From Methanobacteriota archaeon (GTDB taxonomy: Archaea > Thermoplasmatota > Thermoplasmata > RBG-16-68-12), in contig VBMI01000094.1 of NCBI GenBank assembly GCA_005878955.1, positions 1-39,756 on the forward strand: 39,756 bases of DNA, given 5' to 3'. The translations under genes were made by a program, and so were the position numbers. The notes under the pieces were generated by a model. It searched no databases. It was not told the origin of the DNA and saw nothing but the letters and a program-made list of their open reading frames with translations. Numbering within the stretch: position 1 is the first letter of the stretch; every line of letters starts with the position of its first letter. Shown in pieces: positions 31,752 through 39,508 of this stretch.

Positions 31752-34166
31752 ATGCTCTCGCGCCGGCGCTTCCGCGACAAGTACGACAGCTGGAAGAAGC
31801 TCTTCCTCCAGAACTGGACCCTGTTCAAGGCGAGCCGGATCGGCGTCGTCGGGCTCGCGATCATGATCGCGTTCCTGCTCATCGCGTTCACCGTGCCGTT
31901 CATCGGCCTTCGGGACCCCCTTTACTGGCTTGCGCCGGAGTCCGACACGATCTCCGTCCGGGAGTTCTGGGGCAAGCTGGTTACCCCGAGTTCCACGCTC
32001 TACGGATCCAATGCCTCCGTGGACCACACGATTGGCTTCCGGATTAAGCCCGAAGCAGGCGATGCCCGTGCGGATCGGATTTACATCGCGGAAGGGCGGT
32101 ACCTCTTCGCCGTGAGCACGCTGGACTCCCAGGACGCTTGGACCGACGTCCGGTTCGGGTGCGAGTACCCGTACGCATTCAAGGCCGACGACACGATTAC
32201 GGTCGATCCGATCGTCATAAACTACGGCGATTCCCGGGACCCGATGGTGGCGAACATCACTCTGATGTTCGGCACGCAGAACGGGACGGTCTACGTGATG
32301 CAGGACAACGTTGGGAACGCGCGGTGCCCCGTCCCCCTGACTCGAAACCTCGGGTCTCCGATTACTGGGATGGCCGCGTTCAACGGAGACCAGTACTTCG
32401 GAGTGACGTCCAGGGATCGGTTCGTCGTTGGGACCCAGGACGGCCGCCTCTTCGGGTTCACCGTCAACGGAACGGCGGGGGGATTCTACCGGGAGCTCTG
32501 GAACGACACTATCAACCCGTCCGGCGCGCCCACCCCTCCCGCGATCCATCTCGCCGGCGCGATGATCAAGGCGGGTGACTCGGTCCCCCAGTTCGCGCCG
32601 TGTTTCTACCGCTCGGGGGTCGGAGACGACACGCAGAACGGGCGGTCGTTCGTCCTGGGGACCTCGGACGGGTACGTCGTGTCCCTCTGGACCTCCAACG
32701 GGACGCTCCAGTGGGAGAACCCGCTCAGCCAGACGACCTGGTCCAGTTCCCCGGTCCTCCGCATCGGGGCCGAACTTCCGGGGACGCCCCCACTCGTATA
32801 TGCAGCGACGGACGAATCGAAGGTGTTCGTCCTCAACGCGGACACGGGGAAACCCCTCCCCTCGTGGGTCGCGGCGGCCGGTGACATTTCGGGAGGTCTT
32901 CGAATCGTCTATCCGCGAGTCATCGGCCAACCAGATACCGGCGTCTTGTACACGCCCGCAGTGTTCGGGGCGAACATCTTCATCACCTCGAGCAGTGGGT
33001 GGTTGTACAACATCAACCGGGACCCGATCCTCGGGGCGAGCAACCGGATCACGCTGGACTCCGGAGAGGTCGCGTGGGCGTTCCATGACGAGACGATCCG
33101 GCAGAACGCGACCCTCAAGACGTACTTCCGGTCTGGTCCCCACATCTTCGACAACAATAATTACGTCGTCGCGGGCGGCGGATATAACAACGGCACGACG
33201 AACCCTACCGATGACCTCGGGATTGTATATGTGCTCGACACCGCCTCGGGCCGCTTGACGTGGAAGCGGACATTCCCGTACGCGATACTCTCGACGCCGG
33301 TCGCATGGAGGGACCCGGGGGGCGCCCAGCAGCACACGTACCCAGCCGTCTGGTTCGGGACCCGACGGGGCGACTTCTACTCGTACAGCATCGCGGGCGC
33401 GTACCTCGCGCCCCTCCCTCCGAGTTGGGCGCACACTTGTCCTCCTGGTTCGCCGTCCGATTGCGTGCCCGGCCGGTACCCGAGCGGGAACTTCTACATC
33501 CTCGGGACGGACGCCCGCGGGCGGGACATCTTCAGCCAGCTCCTCTGGGGGAGCCGGATCGCGCTCCTCGTCGGGTTTGCGTCCGCGTTCTTCACGATTG
33601 CGATCGGCGTGATCGTGGGCCTCGTCGCGGGGTACTTGGGCGGCCGCGTCGAGTCGATCCTGATGCGGTTCACGGACGTCATCCTCGTGATACCCGGGCT
33701 CCCGCTCGTGATCATCCTCGCCGCCGTCCTCGGGGCGGGGGTCGGGAACATCATCCTCGTGATCGCGATCGTCGGATGGCCGGGCGTCGCGCGCGTGATC
33801 CGCGCGGAGGTGCTCTCCCTGAAGGAGCGCCCGTTCATCGACTCGGCGCGCGTGACCGGCGCGAGCAACGTGCGGATCATGTTCCGCCACATCGCGCCGA
33901 ACGTCGCCCCCCTCGCGTTCCTGTACATGACGTTCGCGGTGAGCGGGGCGATCCTCACGGAGGCGGCGCTGAGCTTCATCGGCCTCGGGGACGTGAACAC
34001 GATCAGCTGGGGGATCATGCTCCAGGACGTGTCCCAGTCGAAGGCCCTCACCGCGTGGTGGTGGCTGCTCCCTCCCGGCCTCGCGATCACGATGATCTCG
34101 CTCGCGTTCTTCCTCGTGGGGCGGGCGTTCGACGAGATCGTGAACCCGAGGTTGAGGAAACGGTGA
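31752..34166 (+). CDS. dppC: Peptide ABC transporter permease (DppC/OppC-like) with inserted PQQ-type beta-propeller
   Basis: This 804-residue protein is a DppC-type permease; typical length is about 290-300. The N-terminal helix (30-53) ends at FIGLRDPLYWLAP. The core resumes near residue 576 with NFYILGTDARGRDIFSQLLW, the normal continuation of OppC proteins. It then runs through five helices and the coupling segment FIDSARVTGASNVRIMFRHI. Between them are about 520 extracellular residues with at least seven blade-like repeats: VVGTQDGRLFGFTV, VLGTSDGYVVSLWTSNGTLQW, VFVLNADTGKPLPSW, IFITSSSGWLYNI, VYVLDTASGRLTWKRTF and AVWFGTRRGDFYSYS. These match PQQ/quinoprotein-type propeller blades. The reading frame is continuous, so it is not an assembly join. 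GTG of the ATPase gene overlaps its stop. Confidence 0.93.
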   Translation: MLSRRRFRDKYDSWKKLFLQNWTLFKASRIGVVGLAIMIAFLLIAFTVPFIGLRDPLYWLAPESDTISVREFWGKLVTPSSTLYGSNASVDHTIGFRIKPEAGDARADRIYIAEGRYLFAVSTLDSQDAWTDVRFGCEYPYAFKADDTITVDPIVINYGDSRDPMVANITLMFGTQNGTVYVMQDNVGNARCPVPLTRNLGSPITGMAAFNGDQYFGVTSRDRFVVGTQDGRLFGFTVNGTAGGFYRELWNDTINPSGAPTPPAIHLAGAMIKAGDSVPQFAPCFYRSGVGDDTQNGRSFVLGTSDGYVVSLWTSNGTLQWENPLSQTTWSSSPVLRIGAELPGTPPLVYAATDESKVFVLNADTGKPLPSWVAAAGDISGGLRIVYPRVIGQPDTGVLYTPAVFGANIFITSSSGWLYNINRDPILGASNRITLDSGEVAWAFHDETIRQNATLKTYFRSGPHIFDNNNYVVAGGGYNNGTTNPTDDLGIVYVLDTASGRLTWKRTFPYAILSTPVAWRDPGGAQQHTYPAVWFGTRRGDFYSYSIAGAYLAPLPPSWAHTCPPGSPSDCVPGRYPSGNFYILGTDARGRDIFSQLLWGSRIALLVGFASAFFTIAIGVIVGLVAGYLGGRVESILMRFTDVILVIPGLPLVIILAAVLGAGVGNIILVIAIVGWPGVARVIRAEVLSLKERPFIDSARVTGASNVRIMFRHIAPNVAPLAFLYMTFAVSGAILTEAALSFIGLGDVNTISWGIMLQDVSQSKALTAWWWLLPPGLAITMISLAFFLVGRAFDEIVNPRLRKR

Positions 34167-35458
34167 ACGACGGGAACGGCGGGCCGCTGCTCGAGGTGAA
34201 GAACCTCCGGGTCTACTTCCGGATCATGAAGGGCACCGTGAAGGCCGTCGACGGCGTGTCGTTCGACCTGCGGAAGGGGGAGACGATGGGCCTCGTGGGG
34301 GAGAGCGGGTGCGGGAAGACGACGACCGCGTACGCGGTCACCCGGCTGCTCCCGAACAACGGCGAGATCGTCGGCGGGGAGATCCTGTTCAACGGGATGC
34401 TCGTCGGGCGCGCCCACCTGCCCGCGGAACTCAGCGAGGCCCTGAAGCGCCCGACGTGGTTCGAGGAGATCCAGTCGATCCTCGCGGAGGAGGAGGCCGA
34501 ACTCGCCACCGCGGCGTCGGGCGGGGCGGTGATCGAGGCGCGGGAGGCCCTCGAGCACGAGGCGGAGCTCCTCCAGGCCGTCCGCGCGATCCTCCCCCCG
34601 GGGGTGCAGCCGACCCCCGAGATGAAGACCGCCATCGAGGAGCTCGTGGACACGGACCTGAAGGCCTGGGGGTCCGGCCGCCGCCGGAGGCGAATCGAGC
34701 GGGAGATCGAGAGCGGGATCAACGCGATCCGCTGGTCCCAGATCTCGATGATTTTCCAGAGCGCGATGAACGCGTTCAACCCCGTCTACCGCGTCGGGGA
34801 CCAGATCGCGGAGGCCCTCCTGACGCACTTCCCCGACATGACGAAGGACCAGGCCCACGAGCGGGTCCTCAAGCTGTTCGACCTCGTCGGGATCGACCGG
34901 AGCCGGGTGGACGGCTACCCGCACGAGTTCAGCGGCGGAATGCGGCAGCGGTCGATGATCGCGATGGCCCTCGCGTGCAACCCGCAGCTCCTGATCGCGG
35001 ACGAGCCCACGACCGCGCTCGACGTGATCATGCAGGACCGCATCCTCGGGGAGATCCGGGACCTCCAGCGGACGCTGAACATCGCGATGATCATCATCAC
35101 GCACGACATCAGCGTCGTGGCGGAGGTCGCGGAGAAGATCGGGATCATGTACGGGGGGAAGCTCTTCGAGTACGGGAACATCCGGGAGGTGTTCGAGCGG
35201 CCCGCGAACCCGTACACGCTCGGCCTGATGTCCGCGTTCCCGAGCATCAAGGGGGACCGGAAGCGGCTCCGCGCGATCCCCGGGAGCCCCCCGGACCTCA
35301 GCGACCCGCCGTCCGGGTGCCGGTTCCACCCGCGGTGCCGATTCGCCCAGGAGGTGTGCCGCGCGAAGGACCCGCCGATCGTCGAGGTCGCGCCCGGCCA
35401 CCTGTCCCTCTGCCACTTCGCGAAGGAGATCTACGAGGGCACGCTGAGGGAGAGCTGA
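34163..35458 (+). CDS. dppD: Peptide ABC transporter ATPase (DppD-like) with helical insertion
   Basis: This 431-residue cytoplasmic ATPase has Walker A GESGCGKTT with Lys52, a Q-loop at SMIFQ199, signature EFSGGMRQRS, Walker B LLIADEPTTALD and switch His in IITHDIS. The C-terminal oligopeptide-transporter region carries a Cys cluster, CRFHPRC with later C residues, which in Dpp/Opp ATPases binds an Fe-S cluster. About 105 extra residues (85-190), rich in Glu, Ala and Arg and probably a helical hairpin, lie between Walker A and the Q-loop, where homologues have a short lever segment. The GTG start overlaps the permease stop (GTGA). The product pairs with DppF to power import through DppB and DppC. 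Confidence 0.95.
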   Translation: MNDGNGGPLLEVKNLRVYFRIMKGTVKAVDGVSFDLRKGETMGLVGESGCGKTTTAYAVTRLLPNNGEIVGGEILFNGMLVGRAHLPAELSEALKRPTWFEEIQSILAEEEAELATAASGGAVIEAREALEHEAELLQAVRAILPPGVQPTPEMKTAIEELVDTDLKAWGSGRRRRRIEREIESGINAIRWSQISMIFQSAMNAFNPVYRVGDQIAEALLTHFPDMTKDQAHERVLKLFDLVGIDRSRVDGYPHEFSGGMRQRSMIAMALACNPQLLIADEPTTALDVIMQDRILGEIRDLQRTLNIAMIIITHDISVVAEVAEKIGIMYGGKLFEYGNIREVFERPANPYTLGLMSAFPSIKGDRKRLRAIPGSPPDLSDPPSGCRFHPRCRFAQEVCRAKDPPIVEVAPGHLSLCHFAKEIYEGTLRES

Positions 35459-35459
35459 G

Positions 35460-36650
35460 ATGATCACGGAGTCCGCGGCGCCGGAGGCCGCGACCGGGGA
35501 CGTCGTCTACCGCGTCGAGAACCTCGTGAAGCTGTTCCCGATCAAGGCGGGGTTCCTCGGGTCCCTTTTCGGGCCGGAGCAGTACGTCCACGCGGTCGAC
35601 GGCGTGAGCTTCGACATCCGGGAGGGGGAGATCCTCGGGGTCGTCGGGGAGAGCGGGTGCGGGAAGACGACGACGGGCCGCCTCCTCGTGCGGCTCGAGA
35701 CGCCGACGTCCGGCCACATGTACTTCCGCGGGACGGACATCGCGACCCTGCGGGGGCCGGAGCTGAGGGAGTTCCGGAGGAAGGTCCAGATGATCTTCCA
35801 GGACCCGTACGAGTCCCTGAACCCGCGGTTCACCGTGTTCGCCACGGTCTCCGAGCCGCTCATCGTCCACGGCGTCGGCGAGACGTACGACGAGCGGGAG
35901 GAGATGGTCGCGCGCGCCCTCGAGAGCGCGGAGCTGAAGCCGGCGGAGGAGTACATGTACCGGTACCCCCACGAGCTCAGCGGGGGGCAGCGGCAGCGGG
36001 TCGCAATCGCCCGCGCGCTCGTCCTGCGCCCGGAGTTCGTCGTGGCGGACGAGCCCGTGTCGATGCTCGACGTCTCGATCCGCGCGGGGATCATGAACCT
36101 CATGCTGAACCTGCGGCAGCAGTACGAGATCCCGTTCATGTTCATCTCCCACGACGTCTCCGTCACGCGGTACATGTCCCACCGCATCGCGGTGATGTAC
36201 CTGGGGAACATCGTGGAGCTCGCGAGCGCGGAGGAGGTGATCAAGAACCCGATGCACCCGTACACGGAGGCCCTCCTGAGCGCGGTGCCCGTGCCGGACC
36301 CGAAGGCGAGGCACGGGCGGGTGGAGATCAAGGGCGAGCTCCCGAGCCCGATCAACGTGCCGAGCGGGTGCACGTTCCACCCGCGGTGCCTGTACCGGCG
36401 GGAGATCTGCCGGGAGGTGAAGCCCGTGCTCCGGGAGGTCGTCCCCGGGCACTGGGTCCAGTGCCACTTCGCGGGGGAGATCAAGACCCGGAAGCCGGAC
36501 GACATCCCGATCGAGGAGGGCACGTGCGACGTGTGCCACGAGTACGTGACGCCGGAGATGCCGTCGCGGACGTGCAACTGCCCGCGGATCTACCACGAGG
36601 AGCACGCCGTGCAGCTCGGCGCGTGCCCGATCTGCAAGAAGCGGTTCTGA
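35460..36650 (+). CDS. dppF: Peptide ABC transporter ATPase (DppF-like) with RING-like zinc-binding tail
   Basis: This 396-residue ATPase has Walker A GESGCGKTT, Q-loop QMIFQDPYESLNP, signature ELSGGQRQRVAIARAL, Walker B VVADEPVSMLDVS and switch His FISHDVS. A Fe-S-type Cys set in the oligopeptide domain (CTFHPRC, REIC, later C) matches the family. After the normal end near residue 345 there is an added segment. Its eight ordered ligands are Cys356, Cys359, Cys372, Cys374, His379, His382, Cys389 and Cys392, with the spacing of a cross-brace RING-like or double zinc finger (RTCNCPRIYHEEHA, CPICKKRF). The start ATG 35460 follows the dppD stop by one base. The tail might recruit a partner or sense redox or zinc (inference). 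Confidence 0.94.
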   Translation: MITESAAPEAATGDVVYRVENLVKLFPIKAGFLGSLFGPEQYVHAVDGVSFDIREGEILGVVGESGCGKTTTGRLLVRLETPTSGHMYFRGTDIATLRGPELREFRRKVQMIFQDPYESLNPRFTVFATVSEPLIVHGVGETYDEREEMVARALESAELKPAEEYMYRYPHELSGGQRQRVAIARALVLRPEFVVADEPVSMLDVSIRAGIMNLMLNLRQQYEIPFMFISHDVSVTRYMSHRIAVMYLGNIVELASAEEVIKNPMHPYTEALLSAVPVPDPKARHGRVEIKGELPSPINVPSGCTFHPRCLYRREICREVKPVLREVVPGHWVQCHFAGEIKTRKPDDIPIEEGTCDVCHEYVTPEMPSRTCNCPRIYHEEHAVQLGACPICKKRF

Positions 36651-36677
36651 GGAGGCGGGTCCCTGAACCGGGTCGCG

Positions 36678-37214
36678 ATGCTGATCGCCATCGGGTACGT
36701 GGGCCTCGCCCTCGTCTCCGCGGGGATCTTTGCGGCGACCGTGACGAAGTTCGTGGACTACTCCCAGACCCAGAAGGTGTTCTCCGCCGGGGGCCTCGAG
36801 AACGCGACGTTCACGCGGATTCCGAGCGGCTGGACGATCACGCTCCGGTGGCGGTTCGAGAACCCGGGCCGGCTCCCGATCACGATCGCGATCTTCCAGT
36901 TCCAGTCCGTGGTGGACAACCGCTCGGACACCGGCCGGCCATGGGACGACCCCGCGAAGCTCGCGACGGAATACGGGATGTTCCTCTCCTTCAACCTGGA
37001 CCGGAACACGGGCCCCGTCGTCCCTCTCGGGGGGACGGCGGCCCACACGTGGACGGTGAACGTCACGGACCCGCTCGATGTCGCGAAGATCCTCCCCGAC
37101 CCCGTCGACGGAAAGTTCTACATCGGGGTCCTCGGGGGACGCGTCTGGTACTACGTCTCGGACGTCAACGCGCGGATCCCCGGGGACGCGGTGCCCTCGT
37201 ACGGGGGGTTCTGA
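36678..37214 (+). CDS. Single-pass membrane protein with extracellular beta-domain
   Basis: This 178-residue protein starts with a membrane helix (LIAIGYVGLALVSAGIFAATV) followed by an extracellular domain. The domain's strands (GWTITLRWRFENPG, ITIAIFQFQSVVDN, AHTWTVNVTDP) resemble late-embryogenesis or Ig-like beta-sandwiches. Several N-x-S/T sequons are present. No family is recognised. ATG 36678 has no ribosome site, whereas GGAGG at 36651-36655 is ideally spaced from an in-frame CTG at 36663; initiation there would add five residues. It follows dppF by 27 bases on the same strand, so it is probably part of the transporter operon. Confidence 0.68.
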   Translation: MLIAIGYVGLALVSAGIFAATVTKFVDYSQTQKVFSAGGLENATFTRIPSGWTITLRWRFENPGRLPITIAIFQFQSVVDNRSDTGRPWDDPAKLATEYGMFLSFNLDRNTGPVVPLGGTAAHTWTVNVTDPLDVAKILPDPVDGKFYIGVLGGRVWYYVSDVNARIPGDAVPSYGGF

Positions 37215-37217
37215 GCG

Positions 37218-37736
37218 GTGTTCGCGTGGACGCGGGTGCGGAGCGCCGGGCTGTTCCTTCTCTGGACCTTCCTCGCCGGCGTCATCGTGGCCGCGTTCTT
37301 CGTCACCTCCTTCTTCGGGGACTACGGCCCCGTCCGCCTCGCGGACCCGGGGACCGTGATCCTGTTCATGCCCGTGTTCACCGCGTTCATCCTGGGCCTC
37401 CTCCTCGCGGACTACGAGCTCGTCCACACGGTCGTGGCCGCTCTCCTGTCGACGTTCGTGGCGATCGGGCTCATCCTCGGGTTCATGTACGCCCCCGCCG
37501 TGGCGGGGGTCGCCGTGGGGCCGCCCCCGTACCAGGGCGCGTTCTCCTCCGTGCTGCTGTTCCCGCTCGTCCTCCTCGGGACCGTCGTCGGGCGGGCGAT
37601 CGGGGAGCGGATCCTACCGCCCGCGGAGACCCAGCGGCGCCAGCGGGCCCTGGAGGCGGAGACACGCGAGTGGCACGAGCGGCTCACGCAGATCGAGGGG
37701 AGGTCGCCCTCCGAGGACCGGGGGAAGCGGCCCTAA
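37218..37736 (+). CDS. Four-helix membrane protein of unknown function
   Basis: This 172-residue protein has four predicted membrane helices, at about 10-31, 44-64, 70-93 and 108-126. A charged, probably coiled helical tail follows (TQRRQRALEAETREWHERLTQIEG). No motif is recognised. GTG 37218 lies three bases after the stop of the previous gene, so the two are probably co-translated as the last members of the transporter operon. The tail is cytoplasmic if the basic N-terminus is inside. It could be an accessory or regulatory subunit of the transporter; that rests only on position. The stop is directly adjacent to the convergent tRNA-Val gene. Confidence 0.7.
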   Translation: MFAWTRVRSAGLFLLWTFLAGVIVAAFFVTSFFGDYGPVRLADPGTVILFMPVFTAFILGLLLADYELVHTVVAALLSTFVAIGLILGFMYAPAVAGVAVGPPPYQGAFSSVLLFPLVLLGTVVGRAIGERILPPAETQRRQRALEAETREWHERLTQIEGRSPSEDRGKRP

Positions 37737-37809
37737 TGGGCCGGGACGGATTCGAACCGTCGACCCCGATCTTGTAAGGATCGGATCATGACCGCTAGAC
37801 CACCGGCCC
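37737..37809 (-). tRNA. tRNA-Val: tRNA-Val (anticodon UAC)
   Basis: On the minus strand GGGCCGG pairs with CCGGCCC in the acceptor stem, with discriminator A73 as expected for valine. The anticodon arm is CCGATC-CTTACAA-GATCGG with anticodon TAC, and the T arm is GACGG-TTCGAAT-CCGTC. There is no intron and CCA is not encoded. It abuts the stop codon of the convergent membrane protein gene. Confidence 0.97.
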
Positions 37810-37830
37810 GCGCCCGCAAGCGGGTGGGCC

Positions 37831-37840
37831 CGCTTAAAAG
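37831..37840 (-). promoter_or_regulatory. TATA box of tRNA-Val
   Basis: CTTTTAAGCG on the minus strand is centred about 26 bases before the tRNA 5' end at 37809. Confidence 0.6.
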
Positions 37841-37878
37841 ATGCGCGGCCGGACGTCGCATTTGAGGAGCGTTCGGGA

Positions 37879-38262
37879 CTAGGATTGAAATGCAGCCTGG
37901 AGCGCCCGGATCTCCCTTCGCCAAACGGGAAGGGAGGTAGCCAAGCGTGCGAGATCTCTGGGGTCAGGGTCGCCTTCGTAGAAGCGCTGGTGGAGTGTCT
38001 CCGCGATCGTGAAGTCGTCGCGCCAGCCTCTGGCCGTGAATGGGTGTCCTAGGTCCCGCGCTATGTCGCGGGCGAACCGTCGGAGACGTTCATGCGATCG
38101 CAGCGGGATTCCCCTTCGGGCCGCGGTCGCCTTGACGACCTGTGCGTAGGCTCCCCAGAGCAGCTCGCCTGCTTTGGGGTACTCCCGCCGCCGGTAGAAC
38201 TCCCAGAAGTTCCGCAGGTAGACGTCGGCCCTCTCCTCGAACCGGCGAACGTCCTCGATCAA
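37879..38262 (-). CDS. HEPN/PaREP1-like helical protein
   Basis: This 127-residue all-helical protein contains the segment EYPKAGELLWGAYAQVVKAT followed by RGIPLRSHERLRRF. That pattern resembles PaREP1/HEPN-like proteins, in which a first helix pair (YLRNFWEFYRRRE) packs against a second helix with A-x-E-x-x-W-G-A. Some HEPN proteins are ribonucleases, but the R-x4-6-H catalytic motif is not obvious here; RSHERLRRF is only a loose candidate. Translation starts at TTG 38260-38262, just three bases after the stop of the upstream gene, so the two form a pair. Codon use is less GC-biased than in neighbours, suggesting an accessory cassette. Function is unknown. Confidence 0.6.
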   Translation of the reverse strand: MIEDVRRFEERADVYLRNFWEFYRRREYPKAGELLWGAYAQVVKATAARRGIPLRSHERLRRFARDIARDLGHPFTARGWRDDFTIAETLHQRFYEGDPDPRDLARLATSLPVWRREIRALQAAFQS

Positions 38263-38265
38263 CGT

Positions 38266-38559
38266 CTACCCCAGCGACATCCCAAGTCTGCGCGCTCTCC
38301 TAGAGACGTTGCGCGACACGGCTGAGTACCTTCGGATTCTCCCAGTGGACGCATCCACAATGAACTCCATGACGGAGGGGACGGCGGCACCGGTGTCGAC
38401 GTGGACGACCCAGGCGCCCCCTCGGCGGGCGGCGCTCCGAATCATCACGTATGCGTCGAGCCGCGGGTTCGTCATCGCCAGTTCGTCGAGGAACCTCATT
38501 ACGATTTTCGTCGCCTCTTCCGCCCCGAGGCGTTTGGATTCTTTGGACACTGAAACCAC
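38266..38559 (-). CDS. Small protein of unknown function, partner of the HEPN-like gene
   Basis: This 97-residue protein has an N-terminal helix (EEATKIVMRFLDELAMT) and a central strand pair (AWVVHVDTGAAVPSVMEFIV then DASTGRIRRYS). The pair resembles a PepSY-like hairpin, in which W-x-V and D-x-x-T-G-x-I recur. A basic tail (RNVSRRARRLG) could bind nucleic acid. The start is GTG 38557-38559, or a second GTG three codons later; a TATA-like GCGTATAGGG at 38592-38601 gives a short leader. It lies immediately ahead of the HEPN-like gene with a 3-base gap. The pair might be a toxin-antitoxin or sensor module, but nothing in the sequence proves that. Confidence 0.55.
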   Translation of the reverse strand: MVSVSKESKRLGAEEATKIVMRFLDELAMTNPRLDAYVMIRSAARRGGAWVVHVDTGAAVPSVMEFIVDASTGRIRRYSAVSRNVSRRARRLGMSLG

Positions 38560-38591
38560 AATCGGAGTTCTCGGCTATGAGCGTTTCTCGT

Positions 38592-38601
38592 CCCTATACG
38601 C
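38592..38601 (-). promoter_or_regulatory. TATA box of the two-gene cassette
   Basis: GCGTATAGGG on the minus strand predicts a start near 38570, about 11 bases before GTG 38559. It lies just beyond the stop of the upstream phosphoesterase gene frame boundary. Confidence 0.45.
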
Positions 38602-38608
38602 TACGCTT

Positions 38609-39382
38609 TCACTGTCGGTAGTCCTCGGATCGGAAGCTGGCGTCCAACCGAAGGTCGCGCAGTTTCCCCAGGTGGGTGCCGTCGAGGAGGTGGATGTCCG
38701 CGTCGTCCGTCTTAAGGAGCGCGGGGTCGAAGAGGGGCCCGAGGAAGTTCACGCGCAGGTCGTTCACCGGGACGCCGCCGCACAGCTCGTTGAGGGCGGG
38801 CACGACGACGGCCTCCTTCGGGAGCTTGGCGTACCGATTGTGCCGTCGACGAAACGGGATCCGCATCCAGCACGGCTGGATCGCCCGCGTGCCCATCGGG
38901 TCCCGGAACGCGACCGCGGGGTGGTTGTGGCCCATGACGAGGGCCTTGGACGCCATCACCTTCCGGTACGGCCACGCGTGGCCGTGACAGAACCCGACGT
39001 CCCCGATCACGAACCCCCGGGGGCCCCGGAACTTCACGGAGCGCGGGAGGACGTGGCGGAGCATGCCGTCGTGGTTGCCCTGGGCGACGTAGATCGCGTC
39101 GAACTTCTCTTGGAGGCGCGCGAAGAGGAGGTACACGTCCCGCCGCTCCCGGCTCGCCATCTTCGGTACGAAGTGCTTCACGTCCCCGAGGACGACGAGG
39201 GTCTTCGCGCCGTGCTCGGCCGCCAGGGCCTCGATTTCCTTCGACATCTTGTCGGCCTGGGAAGGGATGTGGACGCCCGCCTCCGCGAGCTGCTCCTCGA
39301 GCCCGATGTGGAGGTCGGCGACCGCGAGGATCGTGCCATCCACCAAAAGGGCGGCGTGGTCAGGGATTGGGCGGAGAATCAT
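38609..39382 (-). CDS. Archaeal calcineurin-like metallophosphoesterase
   Basis: This 257-residue protein has the full two-metal phosphoesterase set: Asp23 and His25 (VADLHIG), Asp67 (LGDVKH), Asn103-His104 (QGNHDG), His133 (FCHGHAW), and His152 and His154 (MGHNHP). It matches the archaeal SbcD-related phosphoesterase family, which is often encoded near DNA-repair helicases; no such gene is seen here. The substrate is unknown: a phosphodiester in nucleic acid or nucleotide is likely. The start is ATG 39380-39382. No convincing TATA box was found in the 126 bases up to the next stop (39383-39508), which otherwise hold nothing I recognise. Confidence 0.9.
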   Translation of the reverse strand: MILRPIPDHAALLVDGTILAVADLHIGLEEQLAEAGVHIPSQADKMSKEIEALAAEHGAKTLVVLGDVKHFVPKMASRERRDVYLLFARLQEKFDAIYVAQGNHDGMLRHVLPRSVKFRGPRGFVIGDVGFCHGHAWPYRKVMASKALVMGHNHPAVAFRDPMGTRAIQPCWMRIPFRRRHNRYAKLPKEAVVVPALNELCGGVPVNDLRVNFLGPLFDPALLKTDDADIHLLDGTHLGKLRDLRLDASFRSEDYRQ

Positions 39383-39508
39383 TTCACGGTCCTAGGGATG
39401 GTCGGGGGATGAACATTCGCTGACAGTTGACCCTAACGGGGTTGGACAAACAAAACCGGATGGGTCGCGTTCTCGTGCACGGCTAACGTCACTCACGCGC
39501 AGCGCGAA

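Noticed and set aside
31752-34166. The propeller permease as two genes fused by an assembly or frame error
   Set aside because: One frame runs without interruption through both core halves and the insertion, with the insertion in an extracellular loop and the helix order preserved.
37737-37809. The tRNA-Val as an integration site for a mobile element
   Set aside because: No duplicated tRNA 3' end and no integrase gene were seen within the window.
37733-37924. A 63-codon minus-strand frame
   Set aside because: It covers the tRNA-Val gene and its promoter.
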